From assembly GCF_030316855.1 (NCBI RefSeq), contig NZ_JASZYR010000002.1, positions 124,001-188,000 of the forward strand: 64,000 bases of DNA. The letters are read 5' to 3'. Shown here in pieces: positions 11,486 through 23,947 of the stretch. The stretch is from Variovorax sp. J22P240 (GTDB lineage Bacteria > Pseudomonadota > Gammaproteobacteria > Burkholderiales > Burkholderiaceae_C). The number at the start of each line of letters is the position of its first letter. The stretch's first letter is position 1. The translations under genes were made by a program, and so were the position numbers. Below the pieces are notes generated by a model that was not told where the DNA came from, made no database searches, and was given only the letters and a program-made list of their open reading frames with translations.

Positions 11486-11851
11486 TCACACCCTCCAGAG
11501 CACTTGAATGGCCCAACCTGCGCACGCTACAAGCCAGACGATCGTGAAAACCTGGCACACCAGGCGGATGCCGACCGGCTGGACGTAGTCCATCCAGATG
11601 TCGCGCATGCCGACCCAGACGTGATACAGCAGCGAGGCGATCACCACGAAGGTGAGAACCTTCATCCACTGCGAGGCGAAGATGCCGGCCCATGCGTCGT
11701 AGCCGACGGGTCCGCGCGTGAAGATCACCTGCGCCAGGAGGATGACGGTGAAGAGCGCCATCAGGGCGCCCGTGATGCGCTGGCTGAGCCAGTCGCGCAA
11801 ACCGTAGTGCGCGCCGACGACGATTCGCTTGGAGCCGTAATTCACAGACAT
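11486..11851 (-). CDS. sdhD: Succinate dehydrogenase membrane anchor subunit
   Basis: 121 residues from ATG 11851 (MSVNYGSKRIVVGAHYGL). Three hydrophobic segments (about residues 25-47, 57-78 and 93-117) match the SdhD fold. The haem/quinone region has SQRITGALMALF and LLYHVWVGMRDIWMDY, with the conserved histidine. It is located between sdhC and sdhA. Confidence 0.95.
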   Translation of the reverse strand: MSVNYGSKRIVVGAHYGLRDWLSQRITGALMALFTVILLAQVIFTRGPVGYDAWAGIFASQWMKVLTFVVIASLLYHVWVGMRDIWMDYVQPVGIRLVCQVFTIVWLVACAGWAIQVLWRV

Positions 11852-11862
11852 GGGGTGCTCCT

Positions 11863-12309
11863 TCAGTACAGGCCAAACAGCTTGGCGCCGAGGACGACGG
11901 TCAGCAGGATGCTGATGGCGAGCGTGGCGATGGCCGAGCTGCGGCCGAATTCCTTGCTCACTGCGGCGTGGCTCACGTCCATCCACAGATGGCGCAGGCC
12001 GGCGATGATGTGATGCAGGTAAGCCCAGATCAGAGCGAGTGCGACCAGCTTGACGAACCAGCCCGGAACGAAACCAAGGCCGCTGTTGAAGGCGGCCTTG
12101 AAGCGGGCGAACGAGATCTCGGATGAAACAGAGGTGTCGAACATCCAGATGATGAAGGGCAGCAGCAGGAACATCAGCGCGCCGCTCACGCGGTGCAGGA
12201 TCGACACGATGCCGGCCGGCGGGAGCCGGTAGGTGGTCAGGTCGGTGATGGCGTTGATATTGCGGAACTCGCGCCGCGGCGGTCGGGGTGGTGTGGCCAG
12301 CTCTGTCAT
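11863..12309 (-). CDS. sdhC: Succinate dehydrogenase cytochrome b556 subunit
   Basis: 148 residues with three membrane spans. The signature SILHRVSGALMFLLLPF (Ser/Arg of the quinone site) and a haem-ligand region HHIIAGLRHLWMDVSH are clear. It is the first gene of sdhCDAB-sdhE-gltA, so its upstream region should hold the operon promoter. Confidence 0.96.
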   Translation of the reverse strand: MTELATPPRPPRREFRNINAITDLTTYRLPPAGIVSILHRVSGALMFLLLPFIIWMFDTSVSSEISFARFKAAFNSGLGFVPGWFVKLVALALIWAYLHHIIAGLRHLWMDVSHAAVSKEFGRSSAIATLAISILLTVVLGAKLFGLY

Positions 12310-12444
12310 GGGGGCTTTCGGTATTTTTCGAGGGGCGGCTTGATCTGTAGCAAAAATGCAAACAACTCAAAATTCTATTGCAACGCACCATCACGCTGCT
12401 CAAGTTGCCCGGTCATCGCACTGGCGCGGTCGGATGCTGCGCGC
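12310..12444 (-). promoter_or_regulatory. Upstream region of sdhC, probable sdh operon promoter
   Basis: This 135-base gap between gntR and sdhC contains an AT-rich stretch (about 12345-12380), unusual for this GC-rich DNA. On the minus strand it includes TTGCAATAGAATTTTGAG, offering a TAGAAT -10-like hexamer without a good -35 at 17 bases. The promoter is placed here by position; exact elements are not certain. Confidence 0.35.
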
Positions 12445-13206
12445 TCATCCCAACTCATTGCGGTAGTGGTGCGTGTCCGTGCGATAGAGGCCGCGGCGCA
12501 GTTCCATCGGGGTGTCGTGATAGGTGTGGGCGACTCTTTCGACGCTCAGCACTGGTGTCGCCGTGGAGACTGCGAGCAGCGCAGCTTGCGCCGCGTCGGG
12601 CAGCACGGCGCGGATCTTTTCTTCGGCGCGCACCATGCGCACGCCGAATTCGGTTTCGAACAACGCGTACATCGGCCCATGCCATGCGGTCAGCCGCTCT
12701 GCTGTGAGTCCCTTGAAGGGGGTGCCGGGCAGCCAGAGGTCTTCCAGGATGGTCGGCGTGCCGCGGTACGCCAGCACGCGCCGGACCTGCAGCACCGGGT
12801 CGCCGGTACGCAGTGCTAGCGCACGCGCCACGTCGGCGGTGGCGCGCTGGCGGCGGCAGTCCACGATCTCGCGCTCTGCGGGGCCTTCGGTGTCGACGTC
12901 GCCGCTATCGGGCACCAGCTTCAGGAAGCGGTACTGGACGTGCTGCTCGGCGTGCGTCGCAACGAATGTGCCTTTGCCCTGGCGGCGCACCACGAGGTTT
13001 TCGGCGGCGAGTTCGTCGATCGCCTTGCGCACGGTGCCCTGGCTCACGCGGAAGCGCGCGGCGAGGTCGATTTCGCTGGGGATCGGCTCTCCCGGCCTCC
13101 ATTCGCCAGCGTGCAGGCTCTGCAGGATCAGCGATTTGATCTGCTGGTAGAGCGGACTGAACGACGGCGTCGAGAGCTCCGCGATGGCGGTGGGGGAGGT
13201 GGTCAT
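12445..13206 (-). CDS. GntR-family (HutC/UTRA type) transcriptional regulator
   Basis: 253 residues. A GntR winged helix (residues about 15-80) contains [20 protein letters not shown] and the [20 protein letters not shown] wing. A UTRA ligand-binding domain (about 100-245) follows. It sits between sdhC and mdh, transcribed with sdh and divergent from mdh, so it is a good candidate regulator of the TCA genes on both sides. The effector molecule cannot be read from sequence. Confidence 0.92.
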   Translation of the reverse strand: MTTSPTAIAELSTPSFSPLYQQIKSLILQSLHAGEWRPGEPIPSEIDLAARFRVSQGTVRKAIDELAAENLVVRRQGKGTFVATHAEQHVQYRFLKLVPDSGDVDTEGPAEREIVDCRRQRATADVARALALRTGDPVLQVRRVLAYRGTPTILEDLWLPGTPFKGLTAERLTAWHGPMYALFETEFGVRMVRAEEKIRAVLPDAAQAALLAVSTATPVLSVERVAHTYHDTPMELRRGLYRTDTHHYRNELG

Positions 13207-13248
13207 GGGGTGCGTCTGCGCACCGTGAAGGTGCCTTCAGGATCGACA

Positions 13249-13260
13249 TCTTATATAAGA
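13249..13260. promoter_or_regulatory. 12-bp palindrome in the gntR/mdh divergent region, candidate GntR operator
   Basis: TCTTATATAAGA is a perfect palindrome about 43 bases before the gntR start and 139 before the mdh start. It overlaps a direct repeat (ATAAGAC twice, about 13255-13268). It is A+T-rich in otherwise GC-rich DNA and could double as a -10 region. Binding by the adjacent GntR protein is inference. Confidence 0.4.
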
Positions 13261-13398
13261 CATAAGACAGGCGCCATCGAAAGCTCAAATCGGCATAAAA
13301 TCGAAGACGGCCTGAAGCCCGGGCGTCTTTGTCCGGGTCGACCTCGTGGCCGCGCTCCGCGGCCGTGCACCGTTTTCATCATTTCCTGGAGTTTTCCC

Positions 13399-14385
13399 AT
13401 GAGCAAAAAGCCTGTTCGCGTTGCCGTCACCGGTGCCGCTGGCCAAATCGGTTACGCCCTGCTGTTCCGCATCGCCTCCGGCGAAATGCTCGGCAAGGAC
13501 CAGCCGGTCATCCTGCAACTGCTCGAGATCCCCGACGAGAAGGCCCAGAAGGCCCTCAAGGGCGTCATCATGGAACTCGAAGACTGCGCGTTCCCGCTGC
13601 TCGCCGGCGTAATTCCCACGGGTGACCCGCTGGTCGCCTTCAAGGACGCCGACTACGCACTGCTGGTCGGTGCCCGCCCGCGCGGCCCCGGCATGGAGCG
13701 TGCCGACCTGCTGGCAGCCAATGCCCAGATCTTCACGGCCCAGGGCAAGGCCCTCGACCAGGTGGCGAGCCGCAACGTCAAGGTGCTGGTGGTCGGCAAC
13801 CCCGCCAATACCAACGCCTACATCGCCATGAAGAGCGCACCGAGCCTGCCGCGCAAGAACTTCACCGCCATGCTGCGCCTGGACCACAACCGCGCTGCCA
13901 GCCAGATCGCTGCCAAGACCGGCACCGCCGTGGGCGACATCGAGAAGCTCACCGTCTGGGGCAACCACTCGCCCACGATGTACGCCGACTACCGCTTCGC
14001 CACCGTCGGCGGCAAGAGCGTCAAGGACCTCATCAACGACCAGGTCTGGAATGCCGACGTGTTCCTGCCGACCGTCGGCAAGCGCGGCGCAGCGATCATC
14101 GAGGCCCGCGGCCTGTCGTCGGCTGCCTCGGCTGCCAACGCCGCCATCGACCACATGCGCGACTGGGCCCTGGGCTCCAACGGCAAGTGGGTCACGATGG
14201 GCATCCCGTCGGACGGCCAGTACGGCATTCCGAAGGACGTGATCTTCGGCTTCCCCGTCACCACCGAAAACGGTGAGTACAAGCTGGTCGAAGGCCTCGC
14301 GATCGACGAATTCAGCCAGGAACGCATCAACAAGACGCTCAAGGAACTGCAAGACGAGCAAGCCGGCGTCGCGCACCTGCTCTAA
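13399..14385 (+). CDS. mdh: Malate dehydrogenase
   Basis: 328 residues from ATG 13399 with a GGAG-type ribosome site just upstream. It oxidises malate to oxaloacetate with NAD. The N-terminal Rossmann loop [20 protein letters not shown], the substrate arginines in [15 protein letters not shown], and the catalytic segment [13 protein letters not shown] (His) are present. This is the cytosolic-MDH-like type common in betaproteobacteria. It starts the plus-strand run mdh-tam-citE-like-acnB. Confidence 0.98.
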   Translation: MSKKPVRVAVTGAAGQIGYALLFRIASGEMLGKDQPVILQLLEIPDEKAQKALKGVIMELEDCAFPLLAGVIPTGDPLVAFKDADYALLVGARPRGPGMERADLLAANAQIFTAQGKALDQVASRNVKVLVVGNPANTNAYIAMKSAPSLPRKNFTAMLRLDHNRAASQIAAKTGTAVGDIEKLTVWGNHSPTMYADYRFATVGGKSVKDLINDQVWNADVFLPTVGKRGAAIIEARGLSSAASAANAAIDHMRDWALGSNGKWVTMGIPSDGQYGIPKDVIFGFPVTTENGEYKLVEGLAIDEFSQERINKTLKELQDEQAGVAHLL

Positions 14386-14398
14386 AGCAACCGTCCGA

Positions 14399-15175
14399 AT
14401 GCTCGACTGGAACCCCGCGCTCTATCGTCGCTACGAAGACGAGCGCACGCGCCCGGCAGCAGAGTTGCTGGCGCGCGTCCCGCTGACCGAAGCGGCCCAA
14501 GTGGTCGATCTTGGCTGCGGGCCGGGCAATTCCACCGAGCTTCTGGTGCAGCGCTTCGCCGGCGCTGCCGTTGTCGGCATCGACAACTCCGAGGCCATGC
14601 TGGCGAGCGCGCGGGAGCGCCTGCCACCAGCCCGCTTCGAATTCGGCGACATCGCCACGTGGCAGCCCGAGCTGCCACCCGATCTCATCTACGCGAATGC
14701 CGCCCTCCAATGGGTGCCTGACCACGAAGCGCTGATTCCCCGGCTCTTTGCTGCGCTGGCGCCGGGCGGCGTCCTGGCCATCCAGATGCCCGACAACCGC
14801 GAGGAACCCACGCATCGGGTGATGCGCGAGGTCGCGGCCGAGGCGCCCTGGGCGCAGGCCATCGGCAACGCCGACAAGCTGCGCACGAAACTGCTGTCGA
14901 TTTCGAGCTACTACGATTTGCTCGCTGCTGATGCTGCGAAGGCCGATGTCTGGCGCACCGCTTACCAGCATCCCATGGCTTCGGCCGCCGCGATCGTCGA
15001 ATGGGTGAGCGGCACGGGGCTCAAGCCCTTCGTCGACCGCTTGACGCCCGAGCTTCGCGGCAGCTACCTGGCCGAATACGAACGGCGCATCGCGACGGCC
15101 TATCCGCCGCGCAGCGACGGCCGCTTGCTGCTGGCTTTCCCGCGCATGTTCATCGTGGCGCAGCGAAAGGCATGA
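14399..15175 (+). CDS. tam: Trans-aconitate 2-methyltransferase
   Basis: 258 residues from ATG 14399, only 13 bases after mdh. The SAM-binding motif VVDLGCGPGNSTELL and acidic loop VVGIDNSEAML are clear, and the family segment YANAALQWVPDH is intact. Tam methylates trans-aconitate, an aconitase inhibitor formed spontaneously from cis-aconitate. Its position among TCA genes just before acnB suits a metabolite-repair role. The stop overlaps the next start (ATGA). Confidence 0.92.
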   Translation: MLDWNPALYRRYEDERTRPAAELLARVPLTEAAQVVDLGCGPGNSTELLVQRFAGAAVVGIDNSEAMLASARERLPPARFEFGDIATWQPELPPDLIYANAALQWVPDHEALIPRLFAALAPGGVLAIQMPDNREEPTHRVMREVAAEAPWAQAIGNADKLRTKLLSISSYYDLLAADAAKADVWRTAYQHPMASAAAIVEWVSGTGLKPFVDRLTPELRGSYLAEYERRIATAYPPRSDGRLLLAFPRMFIVAQRKA

Positions 15176-16194
15176 ACACCCGAATGAGTGCTTCTTCTTC
15201 CCCAAGTCTTCATCCGCGCGAGGTTCTCCTTGGCGCGCAGGCTGGCGCAGTCGTGCTGCCCGTCTGCGATCACTACAGCGGCGTCGAAGCCCGCATGCGC
15301 AAGAGTCTCGCGCTGCAGGCCGAGATGGCCGCGGAGTTCGGCGCATGCGTCTTCGATGTGACGCTCGACTGCGAGGACGGCGCCCCGGTGGGCGGCGAGG
15401 CCGAGCATGCCGCGCTGGTCACCGAACTTGCTCTGTCTGCAGCGCCCGGCATGCGCGTCGGTGCACGGGTGCATCCGGTCGACCATCCGAGCTTTGTCGG
15501 TGACGTGATCACGATCGCCGGACGTGCTGGCCATCGCCTGAGCCATCTGATGGTTCCCAAGGTGGAATCCGTGGACGACGTACGCGATGCGGTCGAGGCG
15601 CTCGACGCCGCCGGTGCCGAAGCCCTGCCGCTGCATGTGCTGATCGAGTCCCCGCTCGCTGTTCATCGCGCGTTCGAGATCGCCGCGCATCCGCGCGTGC
15701 AATCGCTGAGCTTCGGGCTCATGGATTTCGTGTCTTCCCATGGCGGCGCGATTCCGGCCGAAGGCATGGGCGCGGCAGGGCAGTTCTCGCATCCGCTGGT
15801 GGTGCGCGCCAAGCTCGATATCGCATCGGCCGCGCACGCGTACGGCAAGGTGCCTTCGCACTGCGTCGTGACAGAGTTCAACAACATCGATGCGATGCGC
15901 GCGGCAGCGAAGAAAGCCGCCAGCGAATTCGGCTACACGCGCATGTGGAGCATCCACCCGAACCAGATCCGTCCCATCCTCGAGGCCTTCGCGCCCGACG
16001 ACCGGCAGATTCAAATCGCTACAAAAATCACTGCTGCTGCAGCCGACGCCGCGTGGGCGCCGGTCAGCATCGATGGCACATTGCATGACCGGGCCAGCTA
16101 CCGCCATTTTTGGCAGGTACTCGAACGGGCGCACGCCACAGGCCGCTCCTTGCCCCCCGAGGCGCAGGCGTGGTTTGCATCTTCATCATCCTGA
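15172..16194 (+). CDS. HpcH/HpaI-CitE family aldolase/lyase (citrate lyase beta-like)
   Basis: 340 residues if it starts at ATG 15172, which overlaps the tam stop; a second ATG lies 12 bases later. The CitE-like TIM barrel is recognised by the Mg-binding/active segment TLDCEDGAPVGGEAEHA, the HPVDHPSF region, MVPKVESVDDV, and LIESPLAVHRAFEIA. No citrate lyase alpha or gamma genes are nearby, so it is probably an acyl-CoA lyase (malyl-CoA or citramalyl-CoA type) rather than part of citrate lyase. The exact substrate is unknown. Confidence 0.8.
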   Translation: MNTRMSASSSPSLHPREVLLGAQAGAVVLPVCDHYSGVEARMRKSLALQAEMAAEFGACVFDVTLDCEDGAPVGGEAEHAALVTELALSAAPGMRVGARVHPVDHPSFVGDVITIAGRAGHRLSHLMVPKVESVDDVRDAVEALDAAGAEALPLHVLIESPLAVHRAFEIAAHPRVQSLSFGLMDFVSSHGGAIPAEGMGAAGQFSHPLVVRAKLDIASAAHAYGKVPSHCVVTEFNNIDAMRAAAKKAASEFGYTRMWSIHPNQIRPILEAFAPDDRQIQIATKITAAAADAAWAPVSIDGTLHDRASYRHFWQVLERAHATGRSLPPEAQAWFASSSS

Positions 16195-16221
16195 AATCCA
16201 ACCCGCGAAAGAACTACATCC

Positions 16222-16785
16222 ATGAAGACTATTGCGCTGATTGCCGCTGCCGCCTTCGTCATGCCGATGGCCGCAATGGCCCAGAACAACGCTACGGGTT
16301 CCGCAGCGAAGCCGGCCGCCAATACGACTGGCAAGAAGATCGTGCAAAAGGTGGTGCCCAAGCGCGTCATCAAGAAGGTCGAAGAGGCCAAGCCGATCAG
16401 CGAAGAAACCGACGTCACCCTGTCGGAGCAGGACCTGAAGGTCGCTGAAACCATCCTGACTGGCACGATCAAGTGCGAACTCGGCGCCAGCGTGAACATC
16501 GAGGCCGACCCCAAGAAGCCCGGCTTCTTCGTCCTGACGCATGCCGGCGTCAAGTACCGCCTGCATCCGGTCGCCAGCCGCACCGGCGCGGTCCGGCTCG
16601 AAGACCCGGTGCGCGAGGCCATGTGGTTGCAGCTGGGCAACAAGTCGATGCTGATGAGCCAGAAGCAGGGTCTGCGCCTGGCTGACGAATGCCAGGCCGC
16701 CAAACAGGTGGAATTCGCTGAGGACATGAAGAAGAACCCGCCCAAGAGCCTGTTCGAAGGCGACGCGCAGCCCACCAAGCAGTGA
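16222..16785 (+). CDS. Conserved exported protein of unknown function
   Basis: 187 residues. A Sec signal peptide (MKTIALIAAAAFVMPMAAMA) is followed by a Lys-rich linker and one compact domain with a single cysteine pair (GTIKCELGASVNI and LADECQAAKQ). I do not recognise a characterised family. It lies between the citE-like gene and acnB, in the same direction, in a position seen in related Burkholderiales. A periplasmic location is inferred from the signal peptide. Confidence 0.75.
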   Translation: MKTIALIAAAAFVMPMAAMAQNNATGSAAKPAANTTGKKIVQKVVPKRVIKKVEEAKPISEETDVTLSEQDLKVAETILTGTIKCELGASVNIEADPKKPGFFVLTHAGVKYRLHPVASRTGAVRLEDPVREAMWLQLGNKSMLMSQKQGLRLADECQAAKQVEFAEDMKKNPPKSLFEGDAQPTKQ

Positions 16786-16856
16786 AGAGTAAGCAAGGCG
16801 CGGCTCTTGCTTGACGCGAGAGCCGCCCGCCCATTTGTGTTTCCGGAGAAAAGAAG

Positions 16857-19442
16857 ATGTTGCAAGCCTACGTTGACCATGTCGCCGAGCGCGCCGCGCT
16901 CGGCATCCCGCCACTGCCGCTCACCGCCAAGCAGACCGCCGAGCTGATCGAGCTCATGAAGTCGCCGGCCGTTGCCGGTGCCGAGTTCCTGCTCAACCTG
17001 CTAACGCACCGCGTGCCCGCGGGTGTGGACGACGCAGCCAAGGTCAAGGCCAGTTACCTTGCCGCCGTGGCGCACGGCACTGAAAAGAGCCTGCTGCTGA
17101 CACGCGCCCGCGCGACCGAACTGCTCGGCACCATGCTCGGTGGCTACAACATCGGACCGCTGGTCGATCTGCTGGACGATGCCGAAGTCGGTGCCGTCGC
17201 GGCCGATGGCCTGAAGAAGACGTTGCTGATGTTCGACCAGTTCCACGACGTCAAGGAGAAGGCCGACAAGGGCAATGCCAACGCCAAGGCCGTGCTGCAA
17301 AGCTGGGCCGACGCCGAATGGTTTACCAGCCGTCCCGAAGTGCCGGAAAGCATCACCGTCAGCATCTTCAAGGTGGCAGGCGAAATCAACACCGACGACC
17401 TGTCGCCCGCACCTGACGCGACCACGCGTCCCGACATCCCGATGCACGCCCTTGCGATGCACAAGAATGCGCGCCCCGGCATCGTTCCCGAGGAAGACGG
17501 CAAGCGCGGCCCGGTGAAGTTCATCGAAGACCTGCGCGCCCGCGGCCATCTGGTGGCCTACGCCGGCGACGTGGTCGGCACGGGCTCGTCGCGCAAGAGC
17601 GCGACCAACTCGGTGCTCTGGTTCACAGGTGAAGACATTCCCTACGTGCCGAACAAGCGCTTTGGCGGTGTGTGCCTCGGCGGCAAGATCGCTCCGATCT
17701 TCTACAACACGATGGAAGATTCCGGCGCGCTGCCGATCGAACTCGACGTCAGCCAGATGAACATGGGCGACGTCGTCGAGCTGCGTCCCTACGAGGGCAA
17801 GGCGCTCAAGGACGGCAAGGTGATCGCCGAGTTCTCCGTCAAGAGCGATGTGCTGTTCGACGAAGTGCGTGCCGGCGGCCGCATTCCGCTGATCATCGGC
17901 CGCGGCCTTACGGCCAAGGCGCGTGAGGCGCTGGGGTTGCCTGCGTCGACGCTGTTCCGCCTGCCGGTCAGTCCGGTCGACACCAAGAAGGGCTTCTCGC
18001 TCGCGCAGAAGATGGTCGGCCGCGCCTGCGGCCTGCCAGAGGGCCTGGGCGTGCGTCCCGGCACCTACTGCGAGCCCAAGATGACCTCCGTCGGCAGCCA
18101 GGACACCACCGGCCCAATGACCCGCGACGAGCTGAAGGACCTGGCCTGCCTCGGCTTCAGCGCTGACCTGGTGATGCAATCGTTCTGCCATACCGCGGCG
18201 TACCCGAAGAAGGTCGACGTGAAGATGCACCACGAGTTGCCCGACTTCATGGCGACGCGCGGCGGCGTCTCGCTGCGTCCGGGCGACGGCGTGATCCACA
18301 GCTGGCTCAACCGCCTGCTGACGCCCGACACGGTCGGCACGGGCGGCGACAGCCACACGCGCTTCCCGATCGGCATCAGCTTCCCGGCGGGTTCGGGCCT
18401 CGTGGCCTTCGCGGCCGCCACCGGCGTGATGCCGCTCGACATGCCCGAATCGGTGCTCGTGCGCTTCAAGGGCAAGATGCAGCCCGGTGTGACCCTGCGC
18501 GACCTGGTCAACGCGATCCCGCTGTATGCAATCAAGCAAGGCCTGCTCACCGTCGAGAAAAAGGGCAAGAAGAACATCTTCTCGGGCCGCATCCTCGAAA
18601 TCGAAGGCCTGCCGGACCTGAAGGTGGAACAAGCCTTCGAACTCAGCGACGCTTCCGCCGAACGCTCGGCCGCGGGCTGCACGGTGCACCTGAACAAGGA
18701 GCCGATCATCGAGTACATCAACAGCAACATCACGCTGATGCGCTGGATGATTGCCGAAGGCTACGCCGACGGCCGCACGCTGGCCCGCCGCATTGCCGCG
18801 CAGGAAGCCTGGCTGAAGGACCCGCAATTGCTGAAGGGAGACGACGACGCCGACTACGCCGCCGTGATCGAGATCGACCTGACCGACATCCACGAGCCTA
18901 TCGTCGCTTGCCCGAACGACCCCGACGACGTGAAGACGCTGTCGGACGTGGCCGGCGCGACGATCGACGAAGTGTTCATCGGCTCTTGCATGACGAACAT
19001 CGGCCACTTCCGCGCTGCGTCGAAGTTGCTCGAAGGCAAGCGCGACATCCCAGTCAAGCTGTGGATCGCTCCGCCGACCAAGATGGACGCGCAGCAGCTG
19101 ACCGAGGAAGGCCACTACGGCGTGTTCGGCAACGCTGGCGCACGCACGGAAATGCCGGGCTGCTCGCTGTGCATGGGCAACCAGGCGCAGGTGCGCGAAG
19201 GCGCGACGGTGATGTCGACCAGCACGCGGAACTTCCCGAACCGCCTGGGCAAGAACACCAACGTGTACCTCGGCAGCGCTGAGCTGGCCGCCATCTGCTC
19301 GCGCCTCGGTCGCATTCCGACTCGGGAGGAGTACATGACGGACGTGGGCGTCATCGATGCTTCCAGTGAACAGATCTACCAGTACCTGAACTTCGACAAG
19401 ATCGACGACTACAGGGACGTCGCTGCGACCGTCGCCGCCTGA
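16857..19442 (+). CDS. acnB: Aconitate hydratase B
   Basis: 861 residues, full-length AcnB architecture with the HEAT-like domain first, then the swivel domain ([19 protein letters not shown]), then the catalytic domains. Cluster cysteines are in [13 protein letters not shown] and [13 protein letters not shown]. It isomerises citrate and isocitrate; AcnB is normally the main, oxidation-sensitive housekeeping aconitase. A strong terminator follows. Confidence 0.98.
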   Translation: MLQAYVDHVAERAALGIPPLPLTAKQTAELIELMKSPAVAGAEFLLNLLTHRVPAGVDDAAKVKASYLAAVAHGTEKSLLLTRARATELLGTMLGGYNIGPLVDLLDDAEVGAVAADGLKKTLLMFDQFHDVKEKADKGNANAKAVLQSWADAEWFTSRPEVPESITVSIFKVAGEINTDDLSPAPDATTRPDIPMHALAMHKNARPGIVPEEDGKRGPVKFIEDLRARGHLVAYAGDVVGTGSSRKSATNSVLWFTGEDIPYVPNKRFGGVCLGGKIAPIFYNTMEDSGALPIELDVSQMNMGDVVELRPYEGKALKDGKVIAEFSVKSDVLFDEVRAGGRIPLIIGRGLTAKAREALGLPASTLFRLPVSPVDTKKGFSLAQKMVGRACGLPEGLGVRPGTYCEPKMTSVGSQDTTGPMTRDELKDLACLGFSADLVMQSFCHTAAYPKKVDVKMHHELPDFMATRGGVSLRPGDGVIHSWLNRLLTPDTVGTGGDSHTRFPIGISFPAGSGLVAFAAATGVMPLDMPESVLVRFKGKMQPGVTLRDLVNAIPLYAIKQGLLTVEKKGKKNIFSGRILEIEGLPDLKVEQAFELSDASAERSAAGCTVHLNKEPIIEYINSNITLMRWMIAEGYADGRTLARRIAAQEAWLKDPQLLKGDDDADYAAVIEIDLTDIHEPIVACPNDPDDVKTLSDVAGATIDEVFIGSCMTNIGHFRAASKLLEGKRDIPVKLWIAPPTKMDAQQLTEEGHYGVFGNAGARTEMPGCSLCMGNQAQVREGATVMSTSTRNFPNRLGKNTNVYLGSAELAAICSRLGRIPTREEYMTDVGVIDASSEQIYQYLNFDKIDDYRDVAATVAA

Positions 19443-19459
19443 TCGAGCCGGGCCTCGAC

Positions 19460-19490
19460 AAAAAGCCCCGCTTCGGCGGGGCTTTTTTTT
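19460..19490 (+). terminator. Bidirectional terminator after acnB
   Basis: The stem pairs GCCCCGC (19465-19471) with GCGGGGC (19476-19482) around TTCG, flanked by an A-run before and eight Ts after. It lies between the convergent acnB and the PNPOx-like gene and can serve both. Confidence 0.92.
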
Positions 19491-19511
19491 GGTGGTCACG
19501 CAGGCCGCGTG

Positions 19512-20012
19512 TCAGACAACGTCGAGCTTTTTGTGCTCCGCCAGGTTCGCCGGCGGCTTGCCGGTGATCGCCGCCTTCGCCATCTTGAACAGCTGAACCA
19601 TCTTGCTGTCGTCCACATCCCAGTACTCCGCATCGACGATGCGAACCGCCAGCAATCCCAGATTCGGGTCGCCTGCGCCCTGAGGGAACCATGCCTTTGC
19701 CATCGTCGTGAACAGTTCCTGCTTCTTGGCCTGATCGTCGATCAGTGCGGCCTGCCCGGAAATCGAGACGTAGCTGTCCGCATCGGTGTTGGCGTAGGCC
19801 ACGTTGACGCTAGGGTCGTCCACGACATGGCGGGCGATATCGCCGTCCTTCGGCACGAAAAAGTAGAGGGTCGCGCCTTCGTCGACCTTCTTGTTCTGCG
19901 TGGTCAGCGGATGGCTATGCAGTTGCCCGTCGTCGTGACGGTGGGTCAGCATGCCGTAGCGGGTGTCCTTGATCAGGTCCCACAGCTTGGCTTGTTCGTC
20001 GGTGGTGCTCAT
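19512..20012 (-). CDS. Pyridoxamine 5'-phosphate oxidase-like (general stress protein 26 type)
   Basis: 166 residues from ATG 20012, preceded by GGAG. It is a split-barrel flavin-binding fold recognised by TRYGMLTHRHDDGQLHSHPL, LYFFVPKDGDIARHV and DSYVSISGQAAL. Proteins of this group bind FMN, FAD or F420 and are often stress-induced; a true PdxH function is unlikely because the protein is short. It is monocistronic and convergent with acnB. Confidence 0.85.
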   Translation of the reverse strand: MSTTDEQAKLWDLIKDTRYGMLTHRHDDGQLHSHPLTTQNKKVDEGATLYFFVPKDGDIARHVVDDPSVNVAYANTDADSYVSISGQAALIDDQAKKQELFTTMAKAWFPQGAGDPNLGLLAVRIVDAEYWDVDDSKMVQLFKMAKAAITGKPPANLAEHKKLDVV

Positions 20013-20126
20013 GCGCGTTCTCCGGGGATGAATGGGTTGAAAGCTACAACCTAGGGCCATCCCTTCTACGCCCGCGCGCAGGCATGGCGCTTTCGCGTGT
20101 CGTCCAGGACCGACGGAGCGCAGTCG

Positions 20127-20954
20127 TCAGGCTGGTGGGTGTTCCGCCAGCGTGGCCAGGGCCTTCGCCGTCTGCGCATCGGCCGGAAAGAACGATTCCA
20201 CGGCGAGTTCCTGCAACGTGACGTCGACCGGCGTACCGAAGATCGTGGTGGTGCTGATGAAGCTCAGCACGCCGTTGGGCGTGACGAGCTGGAAGGGCAC
20301 GACCACATTGGCGAGCTCACCTCCGGCTGCCGGCGCATCGTGGCTGACGCTGGGCGCCGGATACGCGGCCAGTTCGTCGTGCAAGGCGGCCAGCGTGGCA
20401 TCGCCGGTGGCGGCGATCTGCTGCTGCAGGCGTTCGAGCAGATGCCCACGCCATTGGGGCAAATTGGCGATGCGCGGTGCCAGGCCATCCGGATGCAGAC
20501 TGAGCCGGAGGACGTTGACCGGCGGCTTCACCAACTCGGGCGCGGCGCCGGCCATCAACAGCGGCACCAGCGCGTTGTGCGCCACGAGATTCCAGTGGCG
20601 GTCGACGGCGAGCGCCGGAAAGGGTTCGTGGCCCTTGAGTACCAGATCGACCGCCCGCCGCGCCGACGCCAGTGCGGGATCGTCCAGCGAGCGCTGGCGG
20701 TACATGGGCGCGTAGCCAGCCGCGACCAGCAGGGCGTTGCGCTCGCGCAGCGGCACCTCGAGCCGTTCGGCGAGGCGCAGCACCATCTCCCGGCTGGGCT
20801 CGGCGCGGCCGGTTTCGACATAGCTGAGATGACGGGTCGAGACCTGGGCCTCATGCGCCAGATCGAGTTGGCTCAGGCGCCGGTGCTGGCGCCAGTGGCG
20901 AAGGTGGGTCCCGAACGGATCGGCAGCGGTCGGCGGGGTGCTTGGGGTGCTCAT
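20127..20954 (-). CDS. XRE-family regulator with MmyB-like ligand-binding domain
   Basis: 275 residues from ATG 20954 ([20 protein letters not shown]); an in-frame ATG three codons earlier is possible, and neither has a strong ribosome site. The helix-turn-helix is at residues about 12-70 ([20 protein letters not shown], then [11 protein letters not shown]), followed by a PAS-like MmyB domain (about 95-260) with the typical [14 protein letters not shown]. It is divergent from acnA. Targets are unknown. Confidence 0.88.
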   Translation of the reverse strand: MSTPSTPPTAADPFGTHLRHWRQHRRLSQLDLAHEAQVSTRHLSYVETGRAEPSREMVLRLAERLEVPLRERNALLVAAGYAPMYRQRSLDDPALASARRAVDLVLKGHEPFPALAVDRHWNLVAHNALVPLLMAGAAPELVKPPVNVLRLSLHPDGLAPRIANLPQWRGHLLERLQQQIAATGDATLAALHDELAAYPAPSVSHDAPAAGGELANVVVPFQLVTPNGVLSFISTTTIFGTPVDVTLQELAVESFFPADAQTAKALATLAEHPPA

Positions 20955-21071
20955 GGCCGCCATACTAGTGAAGCCCGGATGGCAGGCCATGACCTCTCAC
21001 GTTATGGCTACACCGATGTCATCGATCCCTGCTATCTTTCAGGAGCTTCCACGAATCACAGGAGTTTCCTT

Positions 21072-23939
<2,868 letters not shown>

Positions 23940-23947
23940 CCTGCGCT

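Noticed and set aside
17001..19499. Long open frames opposite real genes (for example antisense to acnB here, to sdhA at 9584-12013, and to leuC at 4407-6821)
   Set aside because: They lie antisense to strongly conserved enzymes, have high-GC shadow-frame composition rich in Arg/His/Ala, and show no recognisable domains.
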